Source: Pyrrhosoma nymphula
Lineage: Eukaryota > Arthropoda > Insecta > Odonata > Coenagrionidae
Direction of reading: 5' to 3'
Assembly (NCBI GenBank): GCA_963573305.1
Contig: OY754329.1
Location: forward strand, 78,888,576-78,952,575
DNA length: 64,000 nucleotides
Shown in pieces: positions 62,205 through 64,000 of this stretch. The notes under the pieces are model-generated. The model saw only the letters and a program-made list of their open reading frames with translations, did not search any database and had not been told where the DNA came from. Position numbers and translations under genes: made by a program. Numbering within the stretch: the stretch's first letter is position 1; the number at the start of each line of letters is the position of its first letter.

Positions 62205-62235
62205 CACGTGGACTGATCCACACGTGGATCACGTG
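62205..62235. promoter_or_regulatory. Cluster of three CACGTG (E-box) sites
   Basis: CACGTG occurs at 62205-62210, 62221-62226 and 62230-62235, with GATC words between, giving a partly palindromic block (GATCACGTGGACTGATCCAC, then ACGTGGATCACGTGG). CACGTG is the palindromic core bound by bHLH factors such as Myc/Max and CLOCK/CYCLE. Three sites within 31 bp in otherwise AT-rich DNA exceed expectation. No nearby gene is identified, so function is speculative. Confidence 0.4.
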
Positions 62236-62639
62236 GCGCCTGTCATATCAATTATTGGTGGCGAATAATTGAACCCATCACATAGTTTCCTGGGAAATGA
62301 TGAATGGCCAGCGCCATTGCGGAGAACTTTAAATCAGCAATGGGAATACGCAACCATTACATGCGGTTTGATCCCAAACATCACCGACTGCACGGAATCA
62401 CGGATACATATAGGATAGAATAGGAATGGGTGAAAGACGAAATAAAATGATAAAGTGCTAGGAATTTTCAACGTAACCAACCGCGTCAGCTACTGGTAAA
62501 TAGCGTCCATACGCATCACGTCACTCCCTTCCGAGGTTAGCATTGTCAAAGCAGTTTTTAAAGAGTCACGCGATAACTTACGTTAAATTTAATCTCGTGG
62601 TTAAAATAAACTTAGTGTTGAAATTTAAAAAGTATTTTC
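62236..62639. other. Intergenic DNA
   Basis: No gene or repeat recognised between the E-box cluster and the LINE tail. Confidence 0.45.
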
Positions 62640-62762
62640 CTTGGTTCTGCCACATCCATGCATTGTCTCATACACGTTCTCTCACTTTTAAGATTCGTAA
62701 TACTCCTCTTAAAGAGTCCCCTTCCAACATGTCCATGAATTTCTCGGTCTACCTTATAATGT
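62640..62762 (-). pseudogene. Short non-LTR retrotransposon tail (GHVERMG family)
   Basis: On the minus strand, with frame changes, the text reads RPRNSWTCWKGTL-like, KRSITNLKSERTCMRQCMDV and AE. It corresponds to the 3' half of the copies at 12780-13085, 36345-36600 and 39775-40140 (shared ...RI/NLK.ER...MRQCMD or MHEC). Only about 120 bp remain. Confidence 0.55.
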
Positions 62763-64000
62763 TATCATCATCTTTATTGGAATAAACAAATATTCTTCAC
62801 GACGTTTTCAGATAGCCTTTGCTAAATGGTATTTAGGAATGCAAGTATTTAAACTTTAAGAATAGAGGCTACAGAATAAGGATTAAAATGATATGTAGCC
62901 ACACCTGACTTTCAACCTCAAACTTTGAGCTACCTACACTGTAGATAATTCAATCTTACCAAAGATCTACAGCCTTAAATTCGCGAGCAGGTACGTTTAC
63001 TTCTCAAGTGAGTGAAGACTCAGGAAAAATTAACTTTTATTCTAAACAGTTTCAACTTGGACCTTCGCCTTGGACTAAATATCAATTGGTTGGATGAATA
63101 TTTCCAGTTCGTTACATTATTCGTCCTCATAATTGGATTATCTTCGCAAAATATGTTTTTAGCGTTGATCTTAGGATTAACATGAAATAGGCAAAAATGA
63201 GCTGTAACCCGGGAGATAACATTAGTAGGGCTAGCCTATATAACCTGAGAATGAGTTTCGGGGTTATTATTCTACTTTTTTACTTAAACCTGTTTCACAG
63301 AAAAAAGTATAGTGATGTTTTCATCATAAGTTGTAATAGAGCGGGCTAACAGAACTACTACGCATCATGTAGTGCTTTAACCTCTGAACATATTTTCAAT
63401 ATATGGCAGCAAACATCACAATTATTCTCTTCCACGTAATGGCCTGGGTAGGGCACTACCCCCGACGAAATCGTTTTACTAAAAGCAACAAAACTATCTA
63501 AATCAGGCACAGTTTTCCATATTCTTTCCAGATTAAGTACTGCTGCTTCCTCCATTTAATTACAGTAAATGACGTATATACATTGGAATTTCTCTATATT
63601 TATATCTTTTCACCATGAAACCCTTTGATTTCTTTAAGAAAGTTACTGAGGAATGAGTAACGGTCCATTTTCATCTCTTTCTTGCATCATGTTTGTCATT
63701 TCAAGATTTAACGTCCCTCCGTTGAAATATTCAACAGATCTAGTCCTATTATTTTTTTGACCTGATTTTACGGAAGAAAGCCTTCCATAACCTCGAATTG
63801 TGCGATTCTTCAACATTTTTTACAAACAGATATCGAATCAATATAGGATATCCTATAAGATTTACTTTTCTTACAACTAAACTATAATACTTGAAAGAGG
63901 TCACCAAAAACATATGAATGCGTGGAAAAACTCAGACCACGGGAATACCATGGGGCTGTATTTATTTTCCAAACCGTTACACGAAATAACTTTTCCATCA
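62763..64000. other. AT-rich intergenic DNA
   Basis: The minus frame 63358-63555 (65 residues, with ENNCDVCCHILKICSEVKAL near its end) is open and protein-like in composition, but I cannot assign it. No other feature seen up to the end of the window. Confidence 0.4.

Overview
This window looks like a stretch of repeat-rich nuclear DNA from an animal, most probably an insect or another arthropod. It is AT-rich. Open frames are short and mostly overlap on both strands. No operon structure, rRNA operon or confident host gene is visible. The recognisable coding matter comes almost entirely from decayed transposable elements: a Helitron, several non-LTR retrotransposon (LINE) tails, a PIF/Harbinger-type element, tRNA- and 5S-rRNA-derived SINE-like units, and MITE-like inverted repeats. 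The species cannot be fixed from the sequence alone.

Layout. Positions 1-17,700 are mostly featureless AT-rich DNA. They carry two LINE tails (about 7.5 and 12.8 kb), a fragment that resembles the C-terminus of an EEP-type endonuclease (9.5 kb, minus), a four-unit minisatellite (10.0-10.4 kb), and three copies of a CTGARGA...GAAAcG-type motif. Positions 17.7-21.1 kb hold a reverse transcriptase fragment with a FADD motif. They also hold a repeat array of roughly 0.25-0.3 kb units arranged as two forward units, a spacer and about four inverted units. The spacer contains a 342-bp 5'-truncated LINE with a clean 13-bp target duplication. Positions 21-45 kb are sparse: two MITE-like foldbacks (22.5 and 37.4 kb), a tRNA-derived SINE-like unit (34.3 kb), two further minus-strand LINE tails (36.4 and 39.8 kb) and a 5S-derived unit (41.6 kb).

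The centrepiece is 45.0-54.9 kb, a nest of elements. A minus-strand Helitron (Rep plus PIF1-type helicase) has been split twice. A 753-bp retroposon-like insert with a 15-bp target duplication sits in the helicase C-terminal region. A 5.7-kb element with about 250-bp terminal inverted repeats sits exactly in the Rep tyrosine motif. That 5.7-kb element was itself invaded by a 2.23-kb PIF/Harbinger-type element (GGGCC termini, CAG duplication) and carries two LINE tails. Removing the insertions in thought brings the Helitron protein segments back together, which gives a relative insertion order. The Rep HUH motif and the second tyrosine are damaged, so the Helitron is dead.

Positions 55-64 kb return to mostly featureless DNA with one tRNA-derived SINE-like unit (58.8 kb), a cluster of three CACGTG sites (62.2 kb) and one more LINE tail (62.7 kb). 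No previously undescribed functional system could be demonstrated. The best candidates for a second look are the 5.7-kb long-TIR element, the 753-bp retroposon with internal 180-bp repeats, the inverted repeat array at 18-21 kb, and the dispersed motif that resembles a hammerhead core.
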